The position numbers and the translations under genes are program-made. This document shows positions 30,255 through 39,636 of a stretch of DNA of 51,500 bases, one piece after another. This DNA comes from JAEHDI01 sp035455185. GTDB taxonomy: Bacteria; Acidobacteriota; Terriglobia; Bryobacterales; Bryobacteraceae. The stretch lies in the NCBI GenBank assembly GCA_035455185.1, contig DATIFQ010000501.1:1-51500 (forward strand), written 5' to 3'. Each line of letters starts with the position of its first letter. Within the stretch, counting starts at the first letter, position 1. A model generated the notes under the pieces. The model searched no databases, was not told where the DNA came from, and worked only from the letters and a program-made list of their open reading frames with translations.

Positions 30255-32474
30255 GTGACAATTCAGAATGCGCCTGTGACGACCAAGGTCGTCGTCGCGA
30301 CGAGTGTCATGCTGTCCTTCATTTCGTTCTGGCGTGCAGCTGCAATCGTCCTGAACGACTTGGCATCGACAGCTTACTACGTGGGTGGGATCGCCGAGAC
30401 CGCGATTGGCAAGGCGGCGCCATGGTTCATTCTCGCCATCATGCTCTTCTCTTACGCGGTGCGAGCGATCTACATCGAAAGTTGCAGTATGTTTGTCCGC
30501 GGGGGTGTCTACCGGGTCGTCCAGGAAGCCATGGGCGGCACGCTGGCGAAGTTTTCTGTGTCTGCCCTGATGTTCGACTACGTGCTGACCGGGCCGATCA
30601 GCGCCGTCAGCGCCGGCCTCTATCTGGGGGGCCTGATCAATGAAACAGCGGAGTCGTTTCACCTGGCGAACGTTCAACTTCATCCACCGCACTTCGCCGT
30701 GGGGTTTGCGATCGCGGTGACGCTGTACTTTTGGCGAAAAAACATCATTGGGATCCCGGAGTCCAGCCAGAAGGCGCTGCGCATCATGCAAGTCACGACG
30801 GTCATGGTGGTGATCCTGATCGCATGGTGCCTGATCACAATTGCGAAGAAGGGTTACCAGCCGGTCCCGGCGCCCGTCGTCTCCAATCTTCATTTCAGTG
30901 ATGGCGCGCTGGGATGGTTGAAAGGCACGGTCCTTCCCGCCATTCCGATGATCGCGATTCTGATCGGCCTCGGCCACTCGTTGCTCGCCATGAGCGGGGA
31001 AGAGAGCCTGGCGCAGGTGTATCGCGAGATCGCTCATCCGAAGCTGAAGAACCTGGAGCGAGCCGGCTTCGTGATCTTCCTGTACAGCTTGCTCTTCACG
31101 TCGCTGGTCTCGTTCTTCGCGGTCATGATCATCCCGGATGGGGAGAGGGGTAAGTACCTGGACAACCTGATCGGCGGGTTGTCCGTGTTTCTCGTCGGGC
31201 CGGCGCCGCTGCGGCTGTTGTTTCACGGGTTCGTCGTGCTAGCGGGCATACTTGTGCTCTCCGGAGCCGTAAATACGTCGATCATCGGGTCGAATGGAGT
31301 TCTCAACCGGGTGTCCGAAGATGGGGTCCTTCCCGACTGGTTTCGCCACCCGCACCGAAGATTCGGGACCACGCACCGGCTCATCAATCTGGTTGTAATC
31401 CTTCAGATCATCACCATCCTGATCAGCCGGGGCGATGTCTATATTCTCGGGGAGGCTTACGCATTCGGTGTGATGTGGAGTTTCTCCATGAAGGCGCTTT
31501 CAGTCCTTGTGCTCCGTTACAAACGCCCGGAGGGCCGGGAGTGGAAGGTGCCGTTGAATTTCCGGGTTGGAACCACGGAGATACCGGTCGGGCTCGGGCT
31601 GATTACCCTGGGATTGGTGTCACTCGCGGTGGTGAACGTGTTGACGAAGAAAACGGCCACTCTATCGGGACTAGCCTTCACTGCCGCTTTCTTCGTGGCA
31701 TTTGAACTTTCCGAAAGGTACTACCGCGGAACGGAGCGGCGGCACGCCACACAACTCGAGAAGTTTCGCGTGGAGGCGTCGGAGGATCTGTCTGCTATCG
31801 CCGTCGGCGCAAGACCGGGTAACGTCGTCGTTGCCGTGCGGAACCCCGGCCATCTGGATCATTTGAAGAAAGTGCTCGACAAGACCGACACTCGCAAGAT
31901 CGATATCGTGGTGCTGTCGGTTCGAGTGATCAGTCCTGCGGGCTCCGGCGAGCATGCACTGTCGCCCGGCCAGATTTTCGCAGACGATGAGACGCGCCTC
32001 TTCAGCAAGGTCGTGAGTTTGGCGGAGCACGCGGGGAAACCCGTCAGACTCCTGGCTGCTCCCGCGACTGACCCCAACCTGGCCCTGGTCCAGGTTGCCG
32101 AGACACTCCAGGCGACGCGAATCGTCGCTGGGCCATCCGCGAGAATGGGCCTTGACGAGCAAGCCAGACTGATTGGTCTCGCGTGGGAACGGTTGCCTGA
32201 ACCCAAGTCGCCTGTCAGCTATGAGATTGTCTCCTTGGATGGAAGATCCCAGTTCTACGATCTGGGACCGCATTTGCCCAGGCTCTGGCCCGAGGACATC
32301 GAAGTGGCGCACCGCCTTTGGCTGGACCTCACTGACAGTCTCGGTGCGCAACTGCACCACCGGGACGTTGTCGGACTTGCACTTCGGCGAATGGAGAGCG
32401 ACCTGAAATCCGGTCGCGCGGCAGAAGTGGCGGAAGCACTATCCCGAGAAATCGGTTCCCGCCCACAAGGTTAG
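30255..32474 (+). CDS. APC-superfamily transporter with cytoplasmic USP-like domain, probable K+ importer
   Basis: The 739-residue protein has an APC/AA-permease membrane part of about 12 helices (residues 1 to about 485), with SLND-like LNDLASTAYYVGG in the first helix and IPESSQKALRIMQVTTVMVV further on. The C-terminal 230 residues are soluble: GNVVVAVRNPGHLDHLKKVL, RKIDIVVLSVRVI and TRIVAGPSARMGLDEQ resemble a universal-stress-type nucleotide-binding fold, then a helical tail. The start is GTG 30255, six bases after the GGAAGGA Shine-Dalgarno; the long frame from 30117 runs through the riboswitch and is rejected. The riboswitch and the neighbouring KdpDE-like pair suggest a KimA-like potassium role. 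The family also holds amino-acid permeases, so this is inference. Confidence 0.78.
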   Translation: MTIQNAPVTTKVVVATSVMLSFISFWRAAAIVLNDLASTAYYVGGIAETAIGKAAPWFILAIMLFSYAVRAIYIESCSMFVRGGVYRVVQEAMGGTLAKFSVSALMFDYVLTGPISAVSAGLYLGGLINETAESFHLANVQLHPPHFAVGFAIAVTLYFWRKNIIGIPESSQKALRIMQVTTVMVVILIAWCLITIAKKGYQPVPAPVVSNLHFSDGALGWLKGTVLPAIPMIAILIGLGHSLLAMSGEESLAQVYREIAHPKLKNLERAGFVIFLYSLLFTSLVSFFAVMIIPDGERGKYLDNLIGGLSVFLVGPAPLRLLFHGFVVLAGILVLSGAVNTSIIGSNGVLNRVSEDGVLPDWFRHPHRRFGTTHRLINLVVILQIITILISRGDVYILGEAYAFGVMWSFSMKALSVLVLRYKRPEGREWKVPLNFRVGTTEIPVGLGLITLGLVSLAVVNVLTKKTATLSGLAFTAAFFVAFELSERYYRGTERRHATQLEKFRVEASEDLSAIAVGARPGNVVVAVRNPGHLDHLKKVLDKTDTRKIDIVVLSVRVISPAGSGEHALSPGQIFADDETRLFSKVVSLAEHAGKPVRLLAAPATDPNLALVQVAETLQATRIVAGPSARMGLDEQARLIGLAWERLPEPKSPVSYEIVSLDGRSQFYDLGPHLPRLWPEDIEVAHRLWLDLTDSLGAQLHHRDVVGLALRRMESDLKSGRAAEVAEALSREIGSRPQG

Positions 32475-32551
32475 ATTTCCGGACCAGAATCGCTCGCGCA
32501 AGAAGTGGGTTCCGCTTTGCGGACGTCTGCCGTTTGCGTGAAAATCTCTAA

Positions 32552-33958
32552 ATGCCGCATCGGATGACGATGGTGCAGATGGCTGCGGAAGTCAGGGCAG
32601 GGAAGGTCTCCCCCAGCGAACTCGTTCAGGCACACCTTGCGCAAATCGAAAAGCACAACCCCACACTGAATGCGTTTGCGATTTTACGGGCGGAGGAGGT
32701 GCGAGAGGCGGCCGGCACCGCCGAACAGGCCCTAGGACAGAAGAATCTCGGCCCGCTGCACGGAGTTCCGGTCACTGTCAAAGACAGCTTCGACCTGGCC
32801 GGACTGCCGACGCTCTGCGGCAGCCGGTTCCGCCTCGGACACAAGGCAGCGAGCGATTCCACCGTGGTGTCGCGCCTCGGCAAAGCCGGTGCAATCGTTC
32901 TCGGCAAGACGAACACCCCGGAATTTCTGATGAGTTATGAAACGGACAACCATCTCACCGGCCGCACGAATAATCCCTGGGATTTGGAGCGCACCCCGGG
33001 CGGTTCAAGCGGCGGGGAAGCGGCGGCCATCGCGGCATTCTGTTCCGCGGGAGGGGTCGGGAGCGATGGCGGCGGTTCCGTGCGGATACCCGCGCATTTT
33101 TGCGGGATCTGCGCGCTGAAGCCTACGCCGGGGCGCATCCCGGCGACCGGTCATTTTCCGGACATCTGCCATCCGGGCGGTCTGCTCGGCGTCGCCGGGC
33201 CCATGGCGCGGACAGCACAGGATCTCCGGCTACTCTTCACAGTTCTCTCCGGGCACGATGCGCAGGATCCCTTTTCGGCCCCGGTTCCGATTGGAACTCC
33301 GGAGTTCAAGGAACTCCGCGCGGGAGTGCTGGAACAGTTCGGCGCAGATCCCGTGCAGGCGGACGTGAGACAGGCAGTCTGGCGCGCTACGGAAACCCTC
33401 GGAGAACTCGGAATACCAGCGGCCTCCTTCGAGCCGCGTGGCCTCGATCGGGCGCAGGAGCTGTGGTGGTTCTTTTTCGGACGGCTGAACGCCATGCTGA
33501 TCCGTCAGGTAGTGCGGGAGCGGGAAGATGAGGCTCATTGGACGGGCATGGAGTTGGTCACGATGGCGGAGCAGGAGCCTCCGCCCGGGGCGATGGAAAT
33601 CCTCGAGAATCTTGCCGCGCGGGACCGCATGCGAGCCGCGCTGCTGCGCCAGATGGAAGAAACTCCGATTCTCTTGCTTCCGGCTTGCGGCGTGACCGCG
33701 TTCCGGCACCGGGAGCGGGAGTACGAGACGCCCGACGGGCCGATTGGGCTCCTCGAGGCGATGGCGCCGGCGACGCCATGGAACCTTCTCGGATTCCCGG
33801 CGGTCGTGATCCCGTTCGGCATGACCTACGATGGGTCTCTTCCCGTGGGGATTCAGATTGTCGGGCGCCCGTGGGAAGAAGAACTGATTCTCGAGGTCGC
33901 CATCCGGCTGGAGGAAGCGCGCGGCCCGTTCCTGGCGCCGCCGGGGTACAGGGACTAA
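32552..33958 (+). CDS. Amidase (amidase-signature family)
   Basis: The 468-residue protein has the amidase-signature core: GVPVTVKDSFD with the catalytic Lys77, ERTPGGSSGGEAAA with the cis-serine Ser152, and VGSDGGGSVRIPA with the nucleophile Ser176, the 24-residue spacing of the family. CGICALKPTPGRIP and LPACGVTAFRHR follow. Similar proteins are GatA-like amidases, fatty-acid amide hydrolases and aryl/acyl amidases; gatB and gatC are absent here, so a tRNA-dependent role is unlikely. It hydrolyses some carboxamide in the cytosol; the substrate is unknown. The ATG at 32552 is used; an in-frame ATG at 32564 is an alternative and neither has a strong Shine-Dalgarno. The M16 peptidase pair starts 15 bp downstream. 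Confidence 0.9.
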   Translation: MPHRMTMVQMAAEVRAGKVSPSELVQAHLAQIEKHNPTLNAFAILRAEEVREAAGTAEQALGQKNLGPLHGVPVTVKDSFDLAGLPTLCGSRFRLGHKAASDSTVVSRLGKAGAIVLGKTNTPEFLMSYETDNHLTGRTNNPWDLERTPGGSSGGEAAAIAAFCSAGGVGSDGGGSVRIPAHFCGICALKPTPGRIPATGHFPDICHPGGLLGVAGPMARTAQDLRLLFTVLSGHDAQDPFSAPVPIGTPEFKELRAGVLEQFGADPVQADVRQAVWRATETLGELGIPAASFEPRGLDRAQELWWFFFGRLNAMLIRQVVREREDEAHWTGMELVTMAEQEPPPGAMEILENLAARDRMRAALLRQMEETPILLLPACGVTAFRHREREYETPDGPIGLLEAMAPATPWNLLGFPAVVIPFGMTYDGSLPVGIQIVGRPWEEELILEVAIRLEEARGPFLAPPGYRD

Positions 33959-33973
33959 GTAAGATGGAAGTGT

Positions 33974-35308
33974 ATGCTGCGTGTCATCTTCCTCCTGTTG
34001 CTTGGCGTCCTTGTCGCCGCGGCGGCCGGATCCCCAAAGAAAGCCTTTCCTTTTGATTACGATCAGCACGACTTTCCGAATGGCCTCCGGCTGATCACCG
34101 TACCTACCGACTACCCGAACGTCGTGGCGCTGTACATCGTCGTGCAGACCGGTTCGCGCAATGAGGTCGAGCCCGGCAAGAGCGGCTTCGCGCACCTGTT
34201 CGAGCACGTGATGTTCCGCGGAACCAAGGAGTACCCGCCCGAGCGCTACGAGGCCGTGTTGAAGGCCGCCGGGGCGGCGTCGAACGCCTACACGACCGAC
34301 GACCACACCGCGTATCACACCACCTTCTCGAAAGAGGACTTCGAGAGCATCCTCAAAATGGAGGCGGATCGTTTTCGCAACTTGAGCTACAGCGAGGGCG
34401 TGTTCAAAACGGAAAGCCTCGCCGTGCTCGGTGAGTACAACAAGAACAGCGCGGCGCCGACCTCGAAGCTGGAAGAGGTGCTGCGTGACACCGCCTTCGA
34501 CCGGCACACGTACAAGCACACCACCATGGGCTTTCTGAAGGACATCCAGGACATGCCCAACATGTACCAGTACAGCCTCCAGTTTTTCGACCGCTACTAC
34601 CGGCCCGAATACACGACGATCATCGTGGCGGGAGACGTGAAGAAAGACAGCGTGCCGTCGTTGGTCGAGCAGTATTGGGGCGGGTGGAAACGCGGCAGCT
34701 ACACGGCCGCAGTGCCCAAAGAACCACCGCAGGACGCTCCGAGGTCGAACCATGTCGCGTGGAATACCCCGACGCTGCCATGGCTTACGGTTGCGTTTCG
34801 CGGAGCGGCGTACTCCGATACGGAAAAGGATCAGGCGACCCTGGACCTGATCGCGTTTCTTGGTTTCTCGGAGAGCTCCGAACTCTACCAGAAGCTGGTC
34901 ATCCAGGAGCAAAAGGTGGACGTGATTGAGCCGGACAATTCGGACCACGTCGACCCGTACTTGTTCTCCGTCTGGAGCCGGGTGAAGAACGGTGGAGACG
35001 TCAACTATGTTCGGGACCAGATTCTGGCGACGTTGGAAAGTTTCAAGGCGCGGCCCGTGCCGAAAGATCGCCTGGAAGCGGTGAAGAGCCACCTCCGGTA
35101 CAGCTTCGCGCTTGCCATGGACAACAGCGAATCGATCGCGGCGACCCTCGCCCGCTACGTCGCTCTCAGGAGAACGCCGGAGACGATCAACAAGCTGTAC
35201 GAAATGTACGCGCGGATCACGCCCGAAGACGTGCAGGACATCGCGAGTAAGTATTTCTCGGAGAACTCGCGGACGGTGGTGACGCTCGCGGGAGGGAAAG
35301 CCCAATGA
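33974..35308 (+). CDS. M16-family zinc peptidase, catalytic subunit
   Basis: The 444-residue protein has a signal peptide (VIFLLLLGVLVAAAAG). An M16 (insulinase/pitrilysin) domain follows, with the zinc motif HLFEH at His74, Glu77 and His78, and the downstream glutamate Glu154 in ESLAVLGEYN about 76 residues later. The second half is the usual structurally similar inactive domain. It should act in the periplasm on peptides as a heterodimer with the adjacent gene product, which lacks the zinc ligands. The next gene's ATG overlaps its stop by four bases. The peptide target is not readable from sequence. Confidence 0.93.
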   Translation: MLRVIFLLLLGVLVAAAAGSPKKAFPFDYDQHDFPNGLRLITVPTDYPNVVALYIVVQTGSRNEVEPGKSGFAHLFEHVMFRGTKEYPPERYEAVLKAAGAASNAYTTDDHTAYHTTFSKEDFESILKMEADRFRNLSYSEGVFKTESLAVLGEYNKNSAAPTSKLEEVLRDTAFDRHTYKHTTMGFLKDIQDMPNMYQYSLQFFDRYYRPEYTTIIVAGDVKKDSVPSLVEQYWGGWKRGSYTAAVPKEPPQDAPRSNHVAWNTPTLPWLTVAFRGAAYSDTEKDQATLDLIAFLGFSESSELYQKLVIQEQKVDVIEPDNSDHVDPYLFSVWSRVKNGGDVNYVRDQILATLESFKARPVPKDRLEAVKSHLRYSFALAMDNSESIAATLARYVALRRTPETINKLYEMYARITPEDVQDIASKYFSENSRTVVTLAGGKAQ

Positions 35309-36780
35309 GGACGCTGCTGATACCCATGCTAATGCTGGCTGCAACCGGACTTTCTGCGCAGATGCGCGTTGTCGCGCAACGGAGCGATTCACCGCTGGTG
35401 ACATTTCGCATTGTCTTTCTGACCGGCGCGGCGGCGGACCCGTCAGGCCAAGAGGGCGTTGCTTCGCTCGCCGCGTCGATGCTCTCGCAGGGTGGTACGC
35501 GAGAGATGTCGTACAAGCAGATCGTCGACGCGATGTATCCCATGGCAACGTCGGTCTCGAGCCAGGTTGACAAGGAGATGACCGTCTTCTCGGCCACTAC
35601 GCACGTCGACAACCTGGACGCGTTCTACAAGATCTTCCGGGCAATGCTGCTCGATCCCGGCTGGAGAGCCGACGACTTTGAGCGTTTGCGTGACGATGCG
35701 ATCAACTTCCTCCGCGTGAGCCTGCGCGGCAACAACGACGAAGAACTCGGCAAGGAAGTTCTCTACAACGTGATCTACAACGGGCATGCATACGGGCATC
35801 ACAACGCCGGCGTTGTCTCGGCCTTGCAGAAGATGACCGTTGCCGACCTCCAGACCTTCTACAAGGCGAATTACACGAAGGACAACCTTATCCTCGGCAT
35901 CGCAGGAGGGTATTCGCCCGCGTTTCTGGAGCGGGTGAAGAAGGATTTCGAAGAGCTCCCCGCCAAGGGCAAGCACACGCCGAAGTACGACGCGCCGAAG
36001 GCTGTGCGCGGCATCCGGGTGACCATGATCGAGAAAGACACCCGGTCGGTGGCATATTCGTTCGGCTTTCCGATCGAGGTGAAGCGCGGTCATCCTCACT
36101 TTCCTGCGCTGCTGCTGGCGCAGGCGTACTTCGGCCAGCACCGGATGAGCGGCGGCCGGCTTTACAACCGGCTGCGCGAAGCGCGCGGCCTCAACTACGG
36201 CGACTACGCGTACATCGAGTACTTCCCGAGAGGCATGTTCCAGTTCGAACCGGACCCGAACCTAGCGCGGCCGAGCCAGATCTTCCAGATCTGGATTCGT
36301 CCGTTGGAGCCGGCGACTGCACACTTCGCCTTGCGCCTGGCAATGTACGAGCTCGACAAGTTTGTCCGCGAGGGAATCTCGAAAGACGACTTCGAGCGGT
36401 GGCGCAGCTTCCTCTCGAAGTACGTCAACCTCCTTACGAAGACGAAGGCGGCGGAACTCGGCTACGCAATCGATAGCCAGTATTATGGCACCCCGGAATA
36501 CACAACCTACATCAGGAACAGCCTAGCCAAGCTCAGTGTGGATGACGTCAACCGCGCGATCCGAAAACACCTTCGAACAACGGACCTCGACCTCGTCATC
36601 GTTGCCAAGGGCTGCGAGGAGCTGAAGAAGTCCTTCCTTGGCGGAGCACCGTCCCCGATGAACTACAATTCACCGAAGTCCGCGGAAATTCTCGAGGAAG
36701 ACAAAATCGTCGAGAAGTGGAAGATTGGCTTTCAACCCGAGGCGTTCCGAATCATCCCCGTGGATCAGGTGTTCGAATAG
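35305..36780 (+). CDS. M16-family peptidase-like partner lacking the zinc motif
   Basis: The 491-residue protein has a signal peptide (LLIPMLMLAATGLSAQ) and an M16 fold. The position of HxxEH is replaced by GVASLAASMLSQGG, so the catalytic histidines and glutamate are missing. It should therefore be the non-catalytic subunit of a heterodimer with the upstream peptidase, as in mitochondrial processing peptidase-like pairs. Visible segments are LTGAAADPSGQEGVASL, GHHNAGVVSALQKMTVAD, MSGGRLYNRLREARGLNYG, and TKAAELGYAIDSQYYG. The four-base overlap supports stoichiometric production. It converges on the CRTAC1 gene with only three bases between stops. Confidence 0.9.
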   Translation: MRTLLIPMLMLAATGLSAQMRVVAQRSDSPLVTFRIVFLTGAAADPSGQEGVASLAASMLSQGGTREMSYKQIVDAMYPMATSVSSQVDKEMTVFSATTHVDNLDAFYKIFRAMLLDPGWRADDFERLRDDAINFLRVSLRGNNDEELGKEVLYNVIYNGHAYGHHNAGVVSALQKMTVADLQTFYKANYTKDNLILGIAGGYSPAFLERVKKDFEELPAKGKHTPKYDAPKAVRGIRVTMIEKDTRSVAYSFGFPIEVKRGHPHFPALLLAQAYFGQHRMSGGRLYNRLREARGLNYGDYAYIEYFPRGMFQFEPDPNLARPSQIFQIWIRPLEPATAHFALRLAMYELDKFVREGISKDDFERWRSFLSKYVNLLTKTKAAELGYAIDSQYYGTPEYTTYIRNSLAKLSVDDVNRAIRKHLRTTDLDLVIVAKGCEELKKSFLGGAPSPMNYNSPKSAEILEEDKIVEKWKIGFQPEAFRIIPVDQVFE

Positions 36781-36783
36781 CGT

Positions 36784-38454
36784 CTATCGATCCGACTCGA
36801 CGACCTTCAGAACCTGGTTCACACCGACATCTTTGACCGTCTGGTGGACTCCGCTTGGCCAGATGATCTCGATCTCATCGATCCGCTTCATCTGCCCCGT
36901 TCCGAAGTGGACACCGAAGTGGCTGGATGAGACGTAGCCAACGGCGCTCGTCATATGGTTGAACTGCTTGCCGATCCTGACGACCGCGCCAATGCTGTCA
37001 CGGTTGCTCTTCGTGCCCGTCAGCTTCAGGATCAGCCACGAGTTGTCTGCCGATGAAACGTTCTCCCACAACTCTGCGGGACTCTGGAGCGATGCCACGA
37101 CGACGTCGATCCGCCCGTCGTTGTTGAAGTCGGCGAAACCGCAGCCGCGGTGCGCGGCGGGAGTCTGGAAGTCCGGCCCGGCGTCGCGAGAACCGTCCAC
37201 AAAAGTTCCGTCGCCACGGTTCAGAAAAAAGCTGTTTGGTAGCTTGTACGGCGTCGCCTCGAACATCTCCACCGTGTCATTGACGTGGGAGTTGGTTGTG
37301 AAGATGTCCTTCCAGCCGTCGTTGTTTAGATCGACCAGGCCGATGCTCCAGCCGCTCCGATTATGGCTGAGCGGTCCCATGCGGCTCGCGAAACTCGCAT
37401 CCCGGAACGTGCCGTTGCCTCGGTTCTGAAAGATCGGGAAGACCTCGCCGGCGAGAGCGGCATAGGTAATGTCGGGGAAGCCATCGTTGTCATAGTCGCG
37501 GAAGTCGGTGCCCATCGCCGAAACGGGCGCGCCGTTATCCGACAACGCCCCGCCGGCGAGCAGCGCGACTTCCTCGAACGTTCCGTCTCCCTTGTTGTGG
37601 AACAGAAAGTTCGGGATCTTGTCATTGGTGACGAAGACATCCATGAATCCGTCACGGTCGTAATCCGCGATCGACGCGCTCATCCCTTTGCCGATATGTG
37701 CGGCGATCCCGGACTTCTGGGAAACGTCTTCAAACGTGCCGTCGCCGCGATTGCGATAGAGAGTGTTCGGAGTGCCCTCGAAGAACCGCGGGTGGCAGTA
37801 GGCGCGGACTTTGGAGGCCGGATCGCCGCAGAACAAATCGAATGACGCAGTCCATTGGAGGTAGTTGACGACGAAGAGATCGAGTTTTCCGTCGTTGTCG
37901 TAGTCAAGCCACGCTGCACCCTCGGACCACCATTCGCTCTTGATTCCCGCCTTTCGCGTGACATCCTCGAATGTACCGTCGCCGCGGTTCCGGTAGAGAA
38001 AATGCCGCCGAACTCCGCCGACGAAAAGGTCCGTGTGACCGTCGTTGTCGTAGTCCGCAGCCGCAGCGCCGATCGAGTATCCCGCGCCGGCCACGCCCGC
38101 CTGGTCCGTTACGTCCTTGAACTTCATGTTGCCCAGATTGCGGTACAAGCGGTTGCGGTACTTCGGCGAGTCCTTCTCGAGCGAGGGAATGCTGGCGCCG
38201 TTGGTGAAGAAGATGTCAGTGAGGCCGTCGCCGTCATAGTCGAACGCGGCCAATCCGCCCGCCATGGTCTCGATGAGATGCTTCTTCGGTGTGGGGTGGT
38301 TCTCCAGGACAAAGTTGATCCCTGCGCTCACCGCAACGTTGCGGAACTTGACGGGTGCGGGAGCAGCGCTCTGTGCGAAAAGTGCGGAGATCGAGATCGC
38401 ACAGAGAGCGGCGACATACGGGATCAGTAGTGTAGTGCGTCGCAAGAAATGCAC
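36784..38454 (-). CDS. CRTAC1-family protein (FG-GAP/VCBS repeats, ASPIC/UnbV C-terminus)
   Basis: About 556 residues. A signal peptide (LLIPYVAALCAISISALFAQ) is followed by many FG-GAP/VCBS repeats with calcium-binding DxDxDG loops (AFDYDGDGLTDIFF, AADYDNDGHTDLFV, WLDYDNDGKLDLFV, IADYDRDGFMDVFV, VDLNNDGWKDIFT). They make a beta-propeller. The C-terminal ASPIC/UnbV domain follows (GAVVRIGKQFNHMTSAVGYV, IEIIWPSGVHQTV). It is an extracellular or periplasmic protein, possibly for adhesion or ligand binding; no enzymatic role is known. I used the GTG at 38454, preceded by an AGG, because the further-upstream ATG at 38571 gives a long polar stretch before the signal peptide. The gene has a run of upstream same-strand TPR and sulfatase genes. 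Confidence 0.88.
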   Translation of the reverse strand: MHFLRRTTLLIPYVAALCAISISALFAQSAAPAPVKFRNVAVSAGINFVLENHPTPKKHLIETMAGGLAAFDYDGDGLTDIFFTNGASIPSLEKDSPKYRNRLYRNLGNMKFKDVTDQAGVAGAGYSIGAAAADYDNDGHTDLFVGGVRRHFLYRNRGDGTFEDVTRKAGIKSEWWSEGAAWLDYDNDGKLDLFVVNYLQWTASFDLFCGDPASKVRAYCHPRFFEGTPNTLYRNRGDGTFEDVSQKSGIAAHIGKGMSASIADYDRDGFMDVFVTNDKIPNFLFHNKGDGTFEEVALLAGGALSDNGAPVSAMGTDFRDYDNDGFPDITYAALAGEVFPIFQNRGNGTFRDASFASRMGPLSHNRSGWSIGLVDLNNDGWKDIFTTNSHVNDTVEMFEATPYKLPNSFFLNRGDGTFVDGSRDAGPDFQTPAAHRGCGFADFNNDGRIDVVVASLQSPAELWENVSSADNSWLILKLTGTKSNRDSIGAVVRIGKQFNHMTSAVGYVSSSHFGVHFGTGQMKRIDEIEIIWPSGVHQTVKDVGVNQVLKVVESDR

Positions 38455-38575
38455 CTTACCTGCCAGGTTGTTTTGTGGCGCAGGCCATCGTTTTCCGTGG
38501 CCTGCGATGGCGGCAGACGACAAAAGGCGATCGTCTGCCCCACGAGACATAAGGCACAATAACTGACGCAATACA

Positions 38576-39619
38576 CTATCGTCTCTGCCTCGGCGTTTTC
38601 GATTTCACATCACGGAAGCGCTGGATGGTTTCCGAAGCCTTATCTTTCTGGCCCAACTGGCTGTAGACCCGCGCTAGCAGATACAGCGGTTCCGGGTAGT
38701 CAGGATCGAGGAACGTCGAACGCTCCAGCCATTTCACGGACGTCTCGTACTGTTCCAGCTTCCAAAGAGCCTTGCCTGCCAGATAGAAATTCCGCGCCGA
38801 GTTCGCGTTCCGTTGCGCCGCCTTGACTGCGGCCGAGAATGCCTGCTTCGCGTCCCCGTTGTCGATCAAAAGGTTCGCCAGGTTTGCGTACGGCCAGTCG
38901 TATTCGGGGTGGTCCGTCTCGACCATCTTGATGGCCGTGAGGAAGTGGCGGATGGCCATTTCCTTCTCGCTCTTGGCCTCGTAGCACAGACCGAGGTTGT
39001 CGTATGCCTTGTAAGAGTTCGGGTTGATTTTCAGGACGCGCTGAAACTGTCCGATCGCGTGGTCGATGCGACCTTCCTGGTAATAGATGCGGCCCAGCAT
39101 GTAAGCGGCGTCTTCGTCGTTCGGATGTCGGGCCAGAAGCTCGGCCAGCGTCTTTTGCGCCTTCTCGGTCTCACCGAGGAGATATTCACAATTGCCCCTA
39201 AGCTTAAAAGCGTCCGGTTGCTCCGGTTCGATCGTGAGCGCCTCTTCAGCCTCCTGCTTCGCCTCTGTCAGTTCCTGTGCCATGAACAGGGCGCTGGCGA
39301 GGGCGACATGGCCCTCCGCGGATCTCGGCTCGCTCTGGATATACTCGCGCGCCACCCGGATGGCCTCCTGGTGTTCGCGCTGGTAGGAGAGCGCCCTCGA
39401 CAACTCCAGTAGCAACCCGTGCTGAGCTGGACAGGCTTTGTAGGCCTCTCGAAGGTCGTGCGCCGCCGTCGGATATTGTTTGCTCGCAAGCGCCTCGCGT
39501 CCGGTCCGTGACAGTTCGGCGCTTCGGAGTAAATCGCAAACGGCAAGTCCCGTTACCTGTGCAAATCCGCTCATCGGAAGTAACACGAGAACGAACGGCA
39601 TCACACGAAGCGGCGGCAT
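38576..39619 (-). CDS. Secreted TPR-repeat protein
   Basis: The 347-residue protein has a signal peptide (VMPFVLVLLPMSGFAQ) and nearly full-length TPR repeats. Examples are REALASKQYPTAAHDLREAY, EAHVALASALFMAQELTEAK-like, AAYMLGRIYYQEGRIDHAIG, AYDNLGLCYEAKSEKEMAIR and NFYLAGKALWKLEQYETSVK. It likely forms a periplasmic protein-interaction scaffold; no enzymatic motif is present. ATG 39619 has AAGGAAGAGG just upstream. It lies 17 bp after the sulfatase-TPR gene and 121 bp before the CRTAC1 start, all same strand, so it is probably co-transcribed with both. The partner is unknown. Confidence 0.82.
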   Translation of the reverse strand: MPPLRVMPFVLVLLPMSGFAQVTGLAVCDLLRSAELSRTGREALASKQYPTAAHDLREAYKACPAQHGLLLELSRALSYQREHQEAIRVAREYIQSEPRSAEGHVALASALFMAQELTEAKQEAEEALTIEPEQPDAFKLRGNCEYLLGETEKAQKTLAELLARHPNDEDAAYMLGRIYYQEGRIDHAIGQFQRVLKINPNSYKAYDNLGLCYEAKSEKEMAIRHFLTAIKMVETDHPEYDWPYANLANLLIDNGDAKQAFSAAVKAAQRNANSARNFYLAGKALWKLEQYETSVKWLERSTFLDPDYPEPLYLLARVYSQLGQKDKASETIQRFRDVKSKTPRQRR

Positions 39620-39636
39620 AACCTCTTCCTTCGAGC

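Noticed and set aside
33230..35548. A 772-codon open frame on the minus strand
   Set aside because: It runs antisense to the amidase and the first M16 gene, both with strong family motifs. Long antisense frames are common in GC-rich DNA, and the translation has no domain signal.
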